Of a DNA stretch of 55,000 bases, positions 9,871 to 21,499 are shown one piece after another. Each line of letters begins with the position of its first letter. Positions within the stretch are counted from its first letter, which is position 1. The notes under the pieces are model-generated. The model saw only the letters and a list, made by a program, of their open reading frames with translations, searched no databases and had not been told where the DNA came from. The translations under genes and the position numbers were made by a program. This stretch comes from Chromera velia (lineage: Eukaryota > Sar > Chromeraceae). The stretch spans positions 1 through 55,000 of the forward strand of contig JAHBMJ010000399.1 in the NCBI GenBank assembly GCA_018398765.1, given 5' to 3'.

Positions 9871-12081
9871 ATGGGGGGCCTCGGGAGCAAGGTCAGGCAA
9901 AAGGCCTCCAGGGTCGTTGCTTCTTTCTCCTCGTCGAGAAAGAGGAGAACCAGCATGATTGAAGGCACAGAACACCTCTTCCACAAATGGACCGGATTCT
10001 TTCTCGACCCGAATTTGGAGGAGCATTTTCTTCTCTTCAGACAAAACAATCGGAGACCCATTTTATTTCTGTACATGCTGGTACTCTTCATTGCCTACGT
10101 GATTGACATTCCGAGAAACATTCTCACGGGACACCCAGATAACAGGGCCATTGCAATTTTCCGGAACTTTGCCTTCCTGGCCATCTGTGTGTTCTTTCTG
10201 GTCGCCTGCTGCTGGTTCCCCTTTCCGTTCAAATATTTTGAAAAGGCCGTCGGAGTCGGGATTGTCCTCTGGACGTTGGTGACCACCTGGATGTCCGATA
10301 ACTTCATTGAAATACTCCTTGGACGAATTTACTTCAACGAATCTTTCCTCGCACAGGTGCTTTTGACCAACACCTTGGTGTTTGTCGTGATGATGGGCCT
10401 GTTCGCGGCTGCCGTCGTTATCATGCCTTTGCGTCGACCCACCCTGGTCGTTACCCTCGCTGTGTCTTACTTTCTGGGGGTATGCCACCCGATCTCTCTT
10501 GCCACCTACAGTGACGACAGCCGACTGAACATCTTTTGCGTCTCGGCTGTTCTGGGTGCCGGCATCGTCCTCTGCTCTGTTGTCGTCTCCCTGACGAACG
10601 AAGAGGTCAGACAGACAGACTATATACATCGTTTTTTCTTTCCCTTTTTCTTCGGACAGTCAGGAAGCTGGAGCAAGCAGCGGGTTTGTCTTCTCTTCTC
10701 TTCTCCTCTGTTCTCTTCGTTCGGTCTTTTGACGATTCAGCTAGAAAAGAGCTTTCGATCGGTTTCCAGAGAGCCAATCCGATCCAAGGCATCCGAGAGT
10801 ATTCTAATGAGCCCGCACAGTGGAGATAAGGAAGGATCAATTATTTGAAGAAAGCTTGGGGCGATGCTTTGATGGAGACGTAATTTTGGATGGACACATC
10901 TCAACACACCAGTCGATGCCTCTTTCTTTCCCTCCCTTTCTCTCTGAAGTCGATGGATCAGTTGGCTGCATGGCGTCTCTCTTGCAAGCGCTTCAGAGTT
11001 CAGACTGGCAAGCGCCTCGCTCTTGTTAAATAATTCTCACACGGTGTTTGCTCTCTTTCTCACTCCACCCCTTCCTCGGTCCTTGTCTCCGTTTGTGAGT
11101 GTGTGAACACTTGGGTCAGGTCGGTGCGTGAGTGATTCAGTGAGTGGAGCACTGAGGGAGTGCATGCGTGTCAGTGTGCTAAGGTGTACATGTATAGAGG
11201 CGTGCGTCCCTGTTTGTTGTGTTGCCTGAGAAAAATACGGCATGCACTTCCCCTAGCTGCCCATTCCTTCCCCTTCCTTCAGTCAGTTCCTCCCTCCCTC
11301 CCTCTCGATCCTTCCTTGAATTCTGTCGATCCTTCCTTCCTTCCTTCCTTCAGTTCTATGCCCGGTCGATGTTCTCAACCATCGGGGCACAAAAGGAGAA
11401 GATCCAAAAGTTGAACGACGAATTGGAGGATCTCCTCAAACCCAAACCCTCAGGGAGCTCCGGGGAAAGGCTGGTGGAGATTCTTGGGGGGGCAACGAAG
11501 GAACTCAGAAGGCAGGAGACGATTCTTAATTCAAGAGTGAGTCACTCACTCCATCAAGGGGGGGACGGGCAACTAGACAGTAAAAGTTTAGGTAGACGGG
11601 TATCCGGTCAGACAGTTAGTCAGAAAGCAAGGCAGTGGGCCAGACAGTCAACTAGGCAGGCAGGGAGGGAGGGAGGGAGGGAGGGAGGCAGATGGCGATC
11701 GCATGCGGACAAAAAGAGACCGTCACGTCACAGCGAACTGTGAGGGCATGAAAATAAACAACTCGATCGGCAGGTGAATTCTCCACAAGCGCATTCAGTG
11801 AGTCCCGCCCCTTACCCCCCGAGCCATAAGCATGCATTCATACGAGCACGATTGATTGTGCATGCGATCATTTCCTTTCTTCCTTCTTTCCTTTATTTGT
11901 TTGTTTATTCGCTCCGGCGATCCCTCAGACGGCTCCTGGAGCCCCCCCGTTGAACCCCGCAGTCCTTGCCGTGATGACCCGGCGGCTGATCAAGGAACTC
12001 AACGAGGCCACTACTCTGGCCTCGAATGCAGAACACCTCCTGGACATCAACCTGCCTTTGGTCGGTCGGTCTCTCGGTCTC

Positions 12082-12124
<43 letters not shown>

Positions 12125-12165
12125 GTGTGTATGTGTATGTGTGTGTGTATGTGTGTGTATGTGTA

Positions 12166-12234
<69 letters not shown>

Positions 12235-15200
12235 CGGCTCCGTTCTTTTGTTTGGGGTGAGGAAGGCCCTTTGTGCGGGGGGAAATCTGTTGCTCCTGTC
12301 TGCCTGCGCTTTCCAAGATCAGTCTATCATATCCCGCATCGGACTGTGTTGGAGATTGCACGCAAGTGTAGCGGATGAACCATGACAATTCAGAAAATTC
12401 GTGTGCTCCCCTGAGTTCCAGCCACCGAGCGCTTTCTTCCTCAGGTCCTTCTGCCTGCTACATTTTCCCGAAATGGCTTTGGGCGTCGGAGGACCCGAAG
12501 TCTTTCCCTTCTTTTCTTTCAAGTTGCACACACAGTCTGTGGATGGTTTTGTTGACTTTCTCAGTGGGATGGCGTTTTCGCACACCGTATTCACATGCGA
12601 ATGCCTCTGCAGGCACTCCGACAGATGAGTGTGATGGCTGCTGATGAAGCTGTGAGAGACAGAGACGGGGACGGAAAGGCTCCGGGAGGGAAGGGGGGAA
12701 AGTCGGGAAGGGAGTCTATGGCTGTGCACAGGGGGTCTCTGTTCTCTGTCGTGTCCTCAGGAGAGGGGGCGGAATCCGATTCTGACGAGAAAATGATGCA
12801 ATTCCTTTCAGCAAATTTTGTTCGACAGAGACAGCAAGAGGGGGTGGTGAGGCCCAGGAGGGAGGTGGTATCTTCACCTTCTGAGGGGGCAGGGGGAGAA
12901 GTGTGTGGGAAGGCAGGGAGGCTTATTCGGCAGGCGGCAACTAGGGCTGAAATCGACGCGGCAGTTGACGTGATCTTGAAACCTTTCGAAGCCCATCTAC
13001 CCATGTCACTGAGTGCTGAACGGAAATGCCGGGAATTCAGCAGAAATCTCCCGCCCTCTCTTTCTTCTTCCTCAAATGATGGCACTGCCAAAGGGGAAAG
13101 ACCATCAGCTGATTTGCCAGGAATGGAGTGGGGTCTCGATTTGACAGTTCTAGAAGGTCAAGAGATAGTCCTCCAATATGATCAGACAAAGGGCCTAGCC
13201 GGACAGAGTCCCGAATCCCCTGCCAGACTTGAAGACCCCCACAAAAATCCACCAGAAGACCTCCATGTGGGTGGGGCTTTACCTCTTGTGGGCCTCTCCC
13301 TCCTCCGTCCCTTCATTCTGGACCCCCTGGGACAGACGGGACTCTACCGGGTCCTCAATTTTCTCCTCATGGTCGGTCGGTCGGTCACATTGGATGCGCC
13401 CTTCCCCTTACTTCTCAGGAAATCTGCAGGCAATTCACTCTGGGGAATGAGAACATCTGCATGCAGGAAATTCAAGAAAGAAAGATAAGCAAGCATGCAT
13501 GTATGGGAATTAATCAATCGATCGATCTGCCTGCAGACCCCGACAGTACCGCCTTGTGACCTGCAGCTAGAGAGAGAATCAGAGAATCTTGAAAGAAAGA
13601 AGAAAGAAAAAAAGAAGAAACGGCACGGTGACCGTGCAGAGGCAACATTTGTGGTGCTGAAAACAAAACGCAACACAGACTTCCCATGCAGGCCCTAGTT
13701 CCATCCATGCGACCATGATCAAATCAATTTTCTGTCGTCAAGTTCATGAACCGAAAGAAAAAAAGAAAGAAAGAAAGAAAGAAACAAACAAACAAACAAA
13801 GAAAAGACCCCATTCAAATCCCCTCAACTCATCTGCCTGCCTGCCCGGTGCCCCCCCCCTTCAGGTCCAGTCAGGGTACTCAACCAGGACCTCCTACCAC
13901 AACGCTGTGCATGGAGCAGACGTGAGTCGAATCAAGGGAAGGAAGGAACACCGACGTGGGCCTAGTGCGTGCCCGTGGATGCATTCATCGTTCTGCACTT
14001 CGAGCGAGAAAGCACGATAAAGGGAGGACCCTGTGGGTGATCGCTCTCCATCCAGGGGGGGATAAATCGTCTCTTTGTGTACGTTTGATTGAGCCTTCGG
14101 ATATTGGCTTTCGCTTTTAATTTTCCTTCCTTCACATGCATGAATGCAGGTTGCCTTGATGACCGTCTGGCTGACAGAACACGTGGGGGTGCGGCCCTTC
14201 CTGAGTCCTGTGCGGAACGTGTCCATCGTCATTGCCGCCCTTTGTCACGACGTCGGGCATGAGGGGGTGAACAATATGTTCCACGTCAATAGGTCTGTGT
14301 GTGTGTGTGTGTGGAGTGTTGGCCGTTTGTTGGAGTTTTCGTGATCGGAAAATGCATTCGGTCTTTTTCTTTTCTCTCTGCAAAAGCTTTGACAGTACTC
14401 AGTCAGCTGCGCAGGACTTTGAAATGTTGAGCTTTCACTTAAAGGAACGAAGAAACATGTGTGGTTTATGACTGGTTCAATGAACTCTGAAGCCCCCAAT
14501 TCCGGCTTTCTCTCCTCCTCCATGCAGCTCCTCAGATCTGGCGATGAATTACAACGACAAGAGCGTCCTCGAGAACTTTCACGCCTCGAAGACTTTCCAT
14601 ATCATGAGGAAACCTGGGTGCAATATCTTGGTGTGTGTAAGTTTGTGCGTGTGCGTGAGCGTCTGTATCCCTGTGTGTCTGTGTGTGTCTGTGTCTGTGT
14701 GTGTCTGTCTGTGTGCGTGTGTGTGTGTGTCTGTGGTCTGTGTGGGTCTGTGTGTGTCTGTGAGTCTGTGTCTGTGAGCGTCCGCACGTGCATGTGTGTG
14801 TGAGTGTGTGAGTGTGAGTGTGTGAGTGTGTGTGTCTGTCTGTCTGTCTGCCTGTCTGTCTATCTGTCTATCTGTCTATCTGTCTATCTGTCTATCTGTC
14901 TATCTGTCTGTCTGTGTCTGTGTCTGTGTCTGTGTCGGTGCCTGTGTATGTGTGTGTGTGTGTGTATGTGTGTGTGTTGTGTCTGTGTCTGTGGTCTTCT
15001 TTATTCGAATGTTCATATTCCCGCATATTCCCCACGCACGCAATCTCAGGGATTGTCGCTGGGTCGACACGTTCGTGTGAATCATTCAGCCTCCCTCTCA
15101 CGAATAGGAACGTTCTACTTGATTATGCGTCTCATGCAGCTCTGAGGGCTCATCCAAGATGGATGTAGCAATGGCCTTACTACTCGATCGTCCTCTTCTG

Positions 15201-17041
15201 CACTTCAGTCATGTCTTTTTTCGTGAAGAAACTGCTTTGATTGACGCATCGATCTATTTGATCGCAGAGCAAGTTGAGTCAGGAAGACCAGAAGACAGCG
15301 CGGGGTGGGATCATCGATCTGGTTTTAGACACAGACATGAAGAAGGTCGGTCGGTCCTTTGCATTGTCAGACGTCCTGGGGGTCGGTATGGAAGGTTTGC
15401 AGGGATCCTCCCGACTTGTATGGAATGAATGGCTTTGCTTTGGGGGGGCAGCCTTCTTCGTTAATTTTCCAAGACGCCTTGACTCTCCTTCGTTGCGCTA
15501 TACAGGGCCCATGGAGTCTCTTTCTTGAATTCAACTGCATGGTGGTGACATGGTTGATACAACTGTCTCTTTGTCGCTCTCTCTCGTTCTCCCTCTCTCT
15601 CTCTGTCCTTTATTTGTCATTTCTGCATTTTCGGAGCTCGCTTTAATTGATTCTCATCGAATCTCTCTGAATGCGCGCAGCATTTCGAATTTGTCACGGC
15701 AATGAAGTTGAGGCGGAAGGATCCCGACTTTGCCTTGAGTCTCTGTGGAGAGACCGGGGGGGGCTCCCCTTCGTCTAGCGAGAAGAAAGTGGAGGTGATG
15801 GAACAAGACGTGTGGATGGTCACGATGGCGTGTTTGAAGGCAGCAGATCTCGGTGAGTTTGTTGATGTTCACGGGGCAAGACAAAAATCATGTGAATAGG
15901 AAAAGAATGTGAAGGAATGAACAACAGGAGATGTGAGGTGATCGAGGTGAGACTTCTCGGGGCCGATTGGACTCCTTCCTGCATGACCCGTCTCATCTCC
16001 TCCTCTCCCCTCTTTTCGTGTCCCTCCCCCTTCTTTTTTGTTTGGCACGTGCGGGTTTGCAGGACACAGCACGAAACCCTGGGCTGTGCACTTCGCACGT
16101 TCGTTGGCAGTCACAGAAGAGTTCTTCCAACAGGGCGACCAGGAGAAGGCCCTCGCACTTCCGATCTCTCCTCTGTGCGGGAGGGAGGGCTCCTCGGCTG
16201 CCGGGTTGTGCAAATCGCAAATCGGGTTCCTCAATTTCGTTTGCAGGTGTGTGCGTGCGTCAGAATGAGGAGGACTGGAGGGATGGATGATGGGTGGGTG
16301 GATTTTTCGCTGCTTTTGCCAAGCAAGAGCACTGCTGTTGCCGCCCATGTTTAGCTTCCTTCCTTCAGTCGTATCCTGACTTTCTTTGTGTTGCTTCTGC
16401 CTCGGAGAGCACCTTGTAGTCTCCTTCAGAACATCTTTTCCTCCTCCATTCTGAATGCATCCTGCAGAGAGCTGTACGTGGAGCTCTCTCAGGTCGAGAG
16501 ACTCTCCAAAGCCCCCCGTGCGGTGAGTGCCTCAGAGTCGCCTCAAGAGAACTCAGCAGAACAAGTCGAGAGGGAAGCCCAGACTGAAACAGCAGATGTG
16601 GGGGGCACAGTGCTTTCTGTCTGTCTGGCCAATTTAGATCGGAACGTGGAGAACTGGAAACTCCCTGAGACAGCCCTCCAGGTGCCTTCAGAGCTGTTCG
16701 AACCTCCCCCAGCAGAAGCAGTTGTCATCCAAGAGCAGCCTGTGTCCCCCTGGCAGGGGAAGATCAGAACGACGAGAAGACAGGAAGCCTCAGAACAACC
16801 GCGCCAGCTGCTCTCGTTATGCGCGTCTCCTCGGCAACCGCCTAGCTCTTCAATGACAAAAGAGACAAAAGAGAAAAGTTTCCTTCTCCTAGCAGAGGAA
16901 GAAAAGAAGGCCACACAGCTTGATGGGAGGGCCCGGGGGGAAACTGTCACTGAAAGGTTCCGGATTCCCCGGGGAGACGACGAAATGCCGCCCTCATGTT
17001 CCAGAGAAGCCTCGCTGTCCGACCGGGATCTCGAGGCATAA
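9871..17041 (+). CDS. Six-transmembrane class I cyclic-nucleotide phosphodiesterase
   Basis: Hydrolyses cAMP and/or cGMP. Exons: 9871-10605, 11354-11536, 11929-12060, 12613-13371, 13865-13921, 14150-14292, 14528-14630, 15268-15345, 15681-15852, 16063-16246, 16468-17041; all phases join, giving about 1039 residues. The N-terminus MGGLGSK fits an N-myristoylation site. Six hydrophobic helices lie at about residues 60-245, then a coiled coil ([15 protein letters not shown]) and an acidic linker. The PDE domain begins near residue 500. It shows YHNAVHGAD (catalytic His about 615, metal His about 619), [10 protein letters not shown] (His655, Asp656), KAADLGHSTKP (metal Asp about 786) and SQIGFLNFV with the invariant Gln (about 840). 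LDRNVENW after a roughly 35-residue acidic insert matches the usual C-terminal N..R..W block. Six helices before the catalytic domain is the alveolate (Plasmodium-type) layout. cAMP versus cGMP preference cannot be read from sequence alone. Confidence 0.93.
12079..12233 (+). repeat. (GT)n/(TATG)n intronic microsatellite
   Basis: About 150 bp of GTGTGT interspersed with ATGTGT directly after the GTCGGTCGG donor of the phosphodiesterase exon ending at 12060. Confidence 0.9.
14640..14990 (+). repeat. (GT)n / (TCTG)n / (TCTA)n intronic microsatellite
   Basis: About 350 bp of compound di- and tetranucleotide repeat in the phosphodiesterase intron following the exon that ends at 14630. Confidence 0.9.
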
Positions 17042-18554
17042 AATTAATGAAATCTGTTTGATTGACGTACTGCCTGATGGCTCGCTCGATCTCTGCATGC
17101 ATGACGCATCTGTTCAGCCGAGTCTGCGGCTCGCTCGCTGGAATCATTCCTCATGCAGCCAAATCGGATGAATGTCAATCAGATGCATTCACTCACCTTC
17201 CGGACAGCGGGCCCGGATGATCGGTGTTCGATCGGGATTGTATGAAATTAAGTCACTTACTTAGTTCAGCGTCCATTTGTGTGCAAGAATTCACAGTGTT
17301 GTCATTGTACATAAACACAAGGAAAGTACGCATACATAGAGACCGCGGGCATTCTGATGCCTCTAGATTGACCGGACGTGCTTGTTTCGTTTAGGCAAAG
17401 AGATGATGCATACATGGTCGAGGGCGAAAGAAAAAGGAAAGGAAAGGATACGGGGGGGAAGGGGGATATGCGGGGAGGGGAAGACATGGGGAGGGACTTG
17501 CACATAGAAAGCAGGGGGAGCGGGGTCACCTCAGGATCGCTAGTTAATTAAGGAGTAGAGAAGGTTGATTATGAAGCCTCCTGCATCGATCAGCCAATCT
17601 TCTCAATTGAAAGAGGGGAGGGTTAGTTGTCAGAATCTCTCATATCCTCTCTCGTTTTCATGCATGCATCTCTGTGTCGCAACAAATGGAGAGGATCGGG
17701 ATTCTGATCTCTGTTATCCTCAGTCGATCTCAACTCATACGGATGGTCTGCGTCTCTGACTCACAAAAGCAAGCATCAGAGTTAAACACAGAAGCCTGAG
17801 GTAGGCCGGTGAGTTCTCTGAAGGATGGATTCCATACATTGATATCTGCGCCCCTGTTTCAAAAGCTGCCTGCGCAAGTCAATACTTCTGTGGTAAGCAT
17901 TGGTAGCATGAGTCTAGGCATGAGTGCCCCTGCTGTCGTCCATGCATTCACGTATATCCGCATCCATCTGTCTGTTTTCTACCTGCTTTTTCATAACATG
18001 CACTCAAGAATAAAGTTCAATAAACCAGAGTGAATATTGAATGTTTCTTCTTTTTTTTTAATACACACGATACTTTAAATTCAAACTTTGAATATGAATG
18101 TTGACTTACAATCCATTCAGATAATCTGATCATAATCATAACATCTAATTTCTGTCCTACTTTCTGTCTTTTTCGACCAGCTATAGTTTTCTATCACTTT
18201 CCTAATAACTTTTCTATCATTTTTCTCTAGATTTTTCTAACATTTTTTATAGGGAAGAAAGATAAGGAAAGCAACCTTCGTCTTTACCCATACGATGACA
18301 AAACCGTACGCATCCACCGGCGGCGGCATTTGATTGAGACTACATATATTATAAACTGCGCTCATATGATTTAAGGCCTACGCCCGTGCACATGTGTGTG
18401 TGTTCTTTAGAATTTTTCAGTGTATAGTTACGATTACATGTCTAGTCACATGTCTAATAGATAATGATGATGATGTGGGGTCAAGTCGTAGATCAAATTT
18501 AATTGCAATGTCACATGTGATAAATACATCACTATAGCCTATAGGTACACGAGA
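17042..18554. other. Convergent intergenic region between phosphodiesterase and caspase/ankyrin genes
   Basis: No supported gene. The first 1 kb is GC-balanced with GCATGC palindromes (17096, 17660). AATAAA-like signals occur at 18009 and 18019, about 970 nt after the phosphodiesterase stop, at the boundary where the sequence turns AT-rich. The rest to 18554 is AT-rich and featureless apart from a short GGCGGCGGC patch near 18317. Confidence 0.5.
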
Positions 18555-20162
18555 TTATGCGCTGGAGCCTGGGTTGTAGCATGGGACGCTGCTGCTGCAT
18601 GACTCAAAAGGTCGTTTTGTGCCCCGATCTTCCGCCATCGTCGTCTGCTGCGGGTTGGGGATCTGCAAGAGCGGCGGTTTCTGAAGAGCCGACTGAATGC
18701 ACTCTTTTCGTTTGAGAAGGCGAGCCTTGATGTGGGCCTTCATGTCCGCATCACCTCGTGACTGTCTGTCAAGAAATGTCAGGCGTTTTTCAACGTCCCC
18801 AAATTGAAGGCTCTCCGACCACTCATCCATGTCCGCCCCTTCTTCGATCAGAAGAAGCTCCCTTTTCAAGGGATCTCCCGTGAGGTGGTCGTTGACTCCC
18901 CACCTTTTGAGGACGGTCACGGGGGTCTCACCGGAGGCGGTGCGGACATCGAGGTCCAGTGGCTCTCCAGACGCACGCGCGCGAGAGATCATGTCTTTTA
19001 GCATCTCGCAGTCTCCATGCACCGCAACGAAATGTAGGGTCGTTTCCCCATTCCCCCCCGAAACACCCCCGCCCCCAACGAAAGGAGGAGACAGCAAACG
19101 TCAAGGTTCACGTCTTGACGGGCGGACTTCAATTCCGTTTGCCCCGCGTATGACTCGCGGCTCAGGAGGAGCTCGAGAGCCGTACGTCCGCTGCTGTCCT
19201 GAGCATTCATGTCTGCCCCCAAACGGGAAAGGCCCTTGACCGTCAAGAGCAGACTCTTCCGCACAACAAACACGGAATTCGGATTTCCCTCCCATACAGG
19301 CGCTCTCGCGCCAACTGCAGGAGGGGCGTGTCCCCCTGCTTGTTCCTGCTCTTGACGCCCAGATTGGGAACCTGGGCAAGTCGATCTGCCACCCTCCAAA
19401 GGGGGGCCCCCTCCTCCACCTCCCTCTCTTTGTACCCGGGCCCCCACATGATAAGGCGGTGCAAGGGAAATCGATCAAAGTCTCGCACCCGGAGAATCAT
19501 CTGACCATTCGGGCCATGTGGCCGCGTCAATTCCTCAGCGGCCGAGAACATCCCTGTCTGAAGGGCGAACTCAAACGCTGTCCAACCTACCACTCCCCGC
19601 TTCTTTCTACGTTTTTTGTTGTCTTTCTGTGGATCGCATTCTAGGTCGGAGAGGCTGGGATAATATTCCTCCACAATACCCTCCTCCTCATCGGACTCTG
19701 CCCCCTTCTTCCGAGCTTTCTGAGGCTGGAGGCCGCGGCTGGACCTGCAGTTGATCTGGATACCCCCCGCAATCAGCCTCTTCACCGCAACCGCGTCATC
19801 CGCTTCGATCGCGTTGAAGAGGTCAGGAGTGCGCTTGTTCTTCAGGGGCCATAACGACTCGGAAAAACAGAACTTCACCTGCACGACCAGATCGAAGACA
19901 CAAGCGGAACATACATGCACGGGAGTGTTGGCAGACTAGGAATGAGATTGAGGATCTCGGAGGAGGAAGGGGGCTGTCCGCACACATTTGTACGTAGCCA
20001 CATCTAAAAATGACAGTTGATGAGTCGAAAAAAACAAAAACAGATTGTCAGCTGACAAGGAGAGAGCAAGTGGCACAGACAGACATCTTCTCAAACAGAA
20101 GAAGTTGACAATGGCATGTTACCATGAATAGCAAGAGTCCCATGAATAATCAGGAGTCCGTG

Positions 20163-20196
<34 letters not shown>

Positions 20197-21499
20197 TGAG
20201 AGAGAGAGAGAGAGAAACTGTTTTGTCTCACACCAAGACGGTGAAAAGAGACAGACACACAGAAAACAAGCAAAAAAAGGGGATGAACACAGAAGCAGAG
20301 AAAGAGAGATGCGGCAGAAGCTCTGTGCGAGAGAGACCAAGCGAAAAGACAGAAAGGAAGCCAAGTGCTTGGGGCCGCTCTGAAATGAGAACACAAAGAA
20401 AAACAGGTAGCGAAATGAGTCAAGTATACCAGAACCGCCACTGGCAGGTGCAGAAAAGAGATATGGGCGAGACAAGAAGAGACGAGGGGCTCCATTCATA
20501 AAAGCTGATGAAGCCCGCGACGGATGAGTGTCACAGAGACCAACGGAAAAGCGGATGACTGACTTGGTTCCCCGAGAAATTGGTCTCGTGCCATGGTTCT
20601 TGGATCTTTCCGTGCTTCTCTCTCACCTCTCGCTTGACCTGCAAGGCGCACAAATTTACTTCATCATCTATTTCATCATCAGGAATTTGCAGATGGAAAG
20701 GGTCAAAAGTTAAAGGAGAATAGTCAGACGGACAAGACCAACACTGTTGAAGAGCTCATCCAGTCGAAAGAGACCAGACAATATGAAGGTCTAACAGGAG
20801 ACGAAAAACTGGGGCTTCATATCTCACCTGTGGCGCTATTTCCATGGGAAAGAGAGTGTAGAAGGGCTCGGGTGTTGCGAGGTGTGCTGTTAGCGCTCTT
20901 GTGAAGAATCCCCTGCAGGCGCTTCCCCCCTCCCCTGTTGTGTCTTCATAAGAATAAGATCCTGGAGCACACGCAAATACCTGCATACACCCAAGGTCCT
21001 TGTCTGCCCCATTCACCGTCTGCATGAGGCAGCGTATTGCCAATCTAGACACAGCCGGGCGGGCATGGCGGGCGTTTCCGTCGGGAACGGAAGACCGCCA
21101 CACGTCGTTGCTCTCCTCGTAACGGCAGCAGTCGCAAAACAAGAAGATAAGAGACTTCGGAGGAGCGACACGGACGACCCGACCGACGGCTTCCTTAACG
21201 TCAAACCCCTGATCCCCTCTCACAGGAAGGAGTTGGAGACGGCCGTCTCTCTCCTCCCCGTGTCCCGAAAAGAAGAGTACAAACACAGCTTCTTCCTTCA
21301 ACTTTTCCCCTGCTGCGACAAGTTTGGAGAATTCAGTTTCGATGTCATTCAGGCTGGCGTCGTTCACGCCATAAAACCGACCACTGGGGCACAAACCCCG
21401 CAAGCACTCCACCATGTCTACTGCGTCTTGAACTGCGCCATGTAGACGATCTTCTTCCTCATACGCATTCTGCCCAACCGTAAATGTTAGCAATTGCAT
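18555..21499 (-). CDS. Caspase-like (peptidase C14) domain fused to ankyrin repeats; frame broken
   Basis: Exon 1 is 21499-20828 (224 codons, phase 0, donor GTGAGA). It encodes a caspase p20 fold: strand 1 LLTFTVGQNAYEEE, the HGAVQDAVDM helix, VFVLFFSGHGEE with His80, and LIFLFCDCCR with the nucleophile position at about Cys125. Exon 2 begins at 19878 (phase 0) with VKFCFSESLWPLKN, which reads as the last caspase strand, then ankyrin units: TPDLFNAIEADDAVAVKRLI, a charged Lys/Glu insert, GDTPLLQLARERL, GADMNAQDSSGRTALELLL, GETTLHFVAVHGDCEMLKDM and GETPVTVL. The stop is at 18555. Two frame problems exist: one is bridged by a possible 44-nt intron (19297-19254), the other is an unexplained one-base shift at a G7 run (19053-19059). 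It could be a cysteine peptidase with a protein-binding tail, a recent pseudogene, or an intact gene with an assembly error. Confidence 0.68.
20166..20215. repeat. (CT)n...(GA)n self-complementary tract in intron
   Basis: About 30 bp of CT repeats, a TTTGT spacer and about 18 bp of GA repeats can fold into a hairpin. It lies inside the roughly 950-nt intron that joins the caspase-like and ankyrin exons. Confidence 0.85.

Noticed and set aside
10660-10690. Possible extra phosphodiesterase microexon (RKLEQAAG-like)
   Set aside because: The exon ending at 10605 joins 11354 directly in phase; the small candidate needs a different phase.
12047-12388. ORFs of (TH)n or (VC)n
   Set aside because: Pure GT/CA microsatellite translation inside a phosphodiesterase intron.
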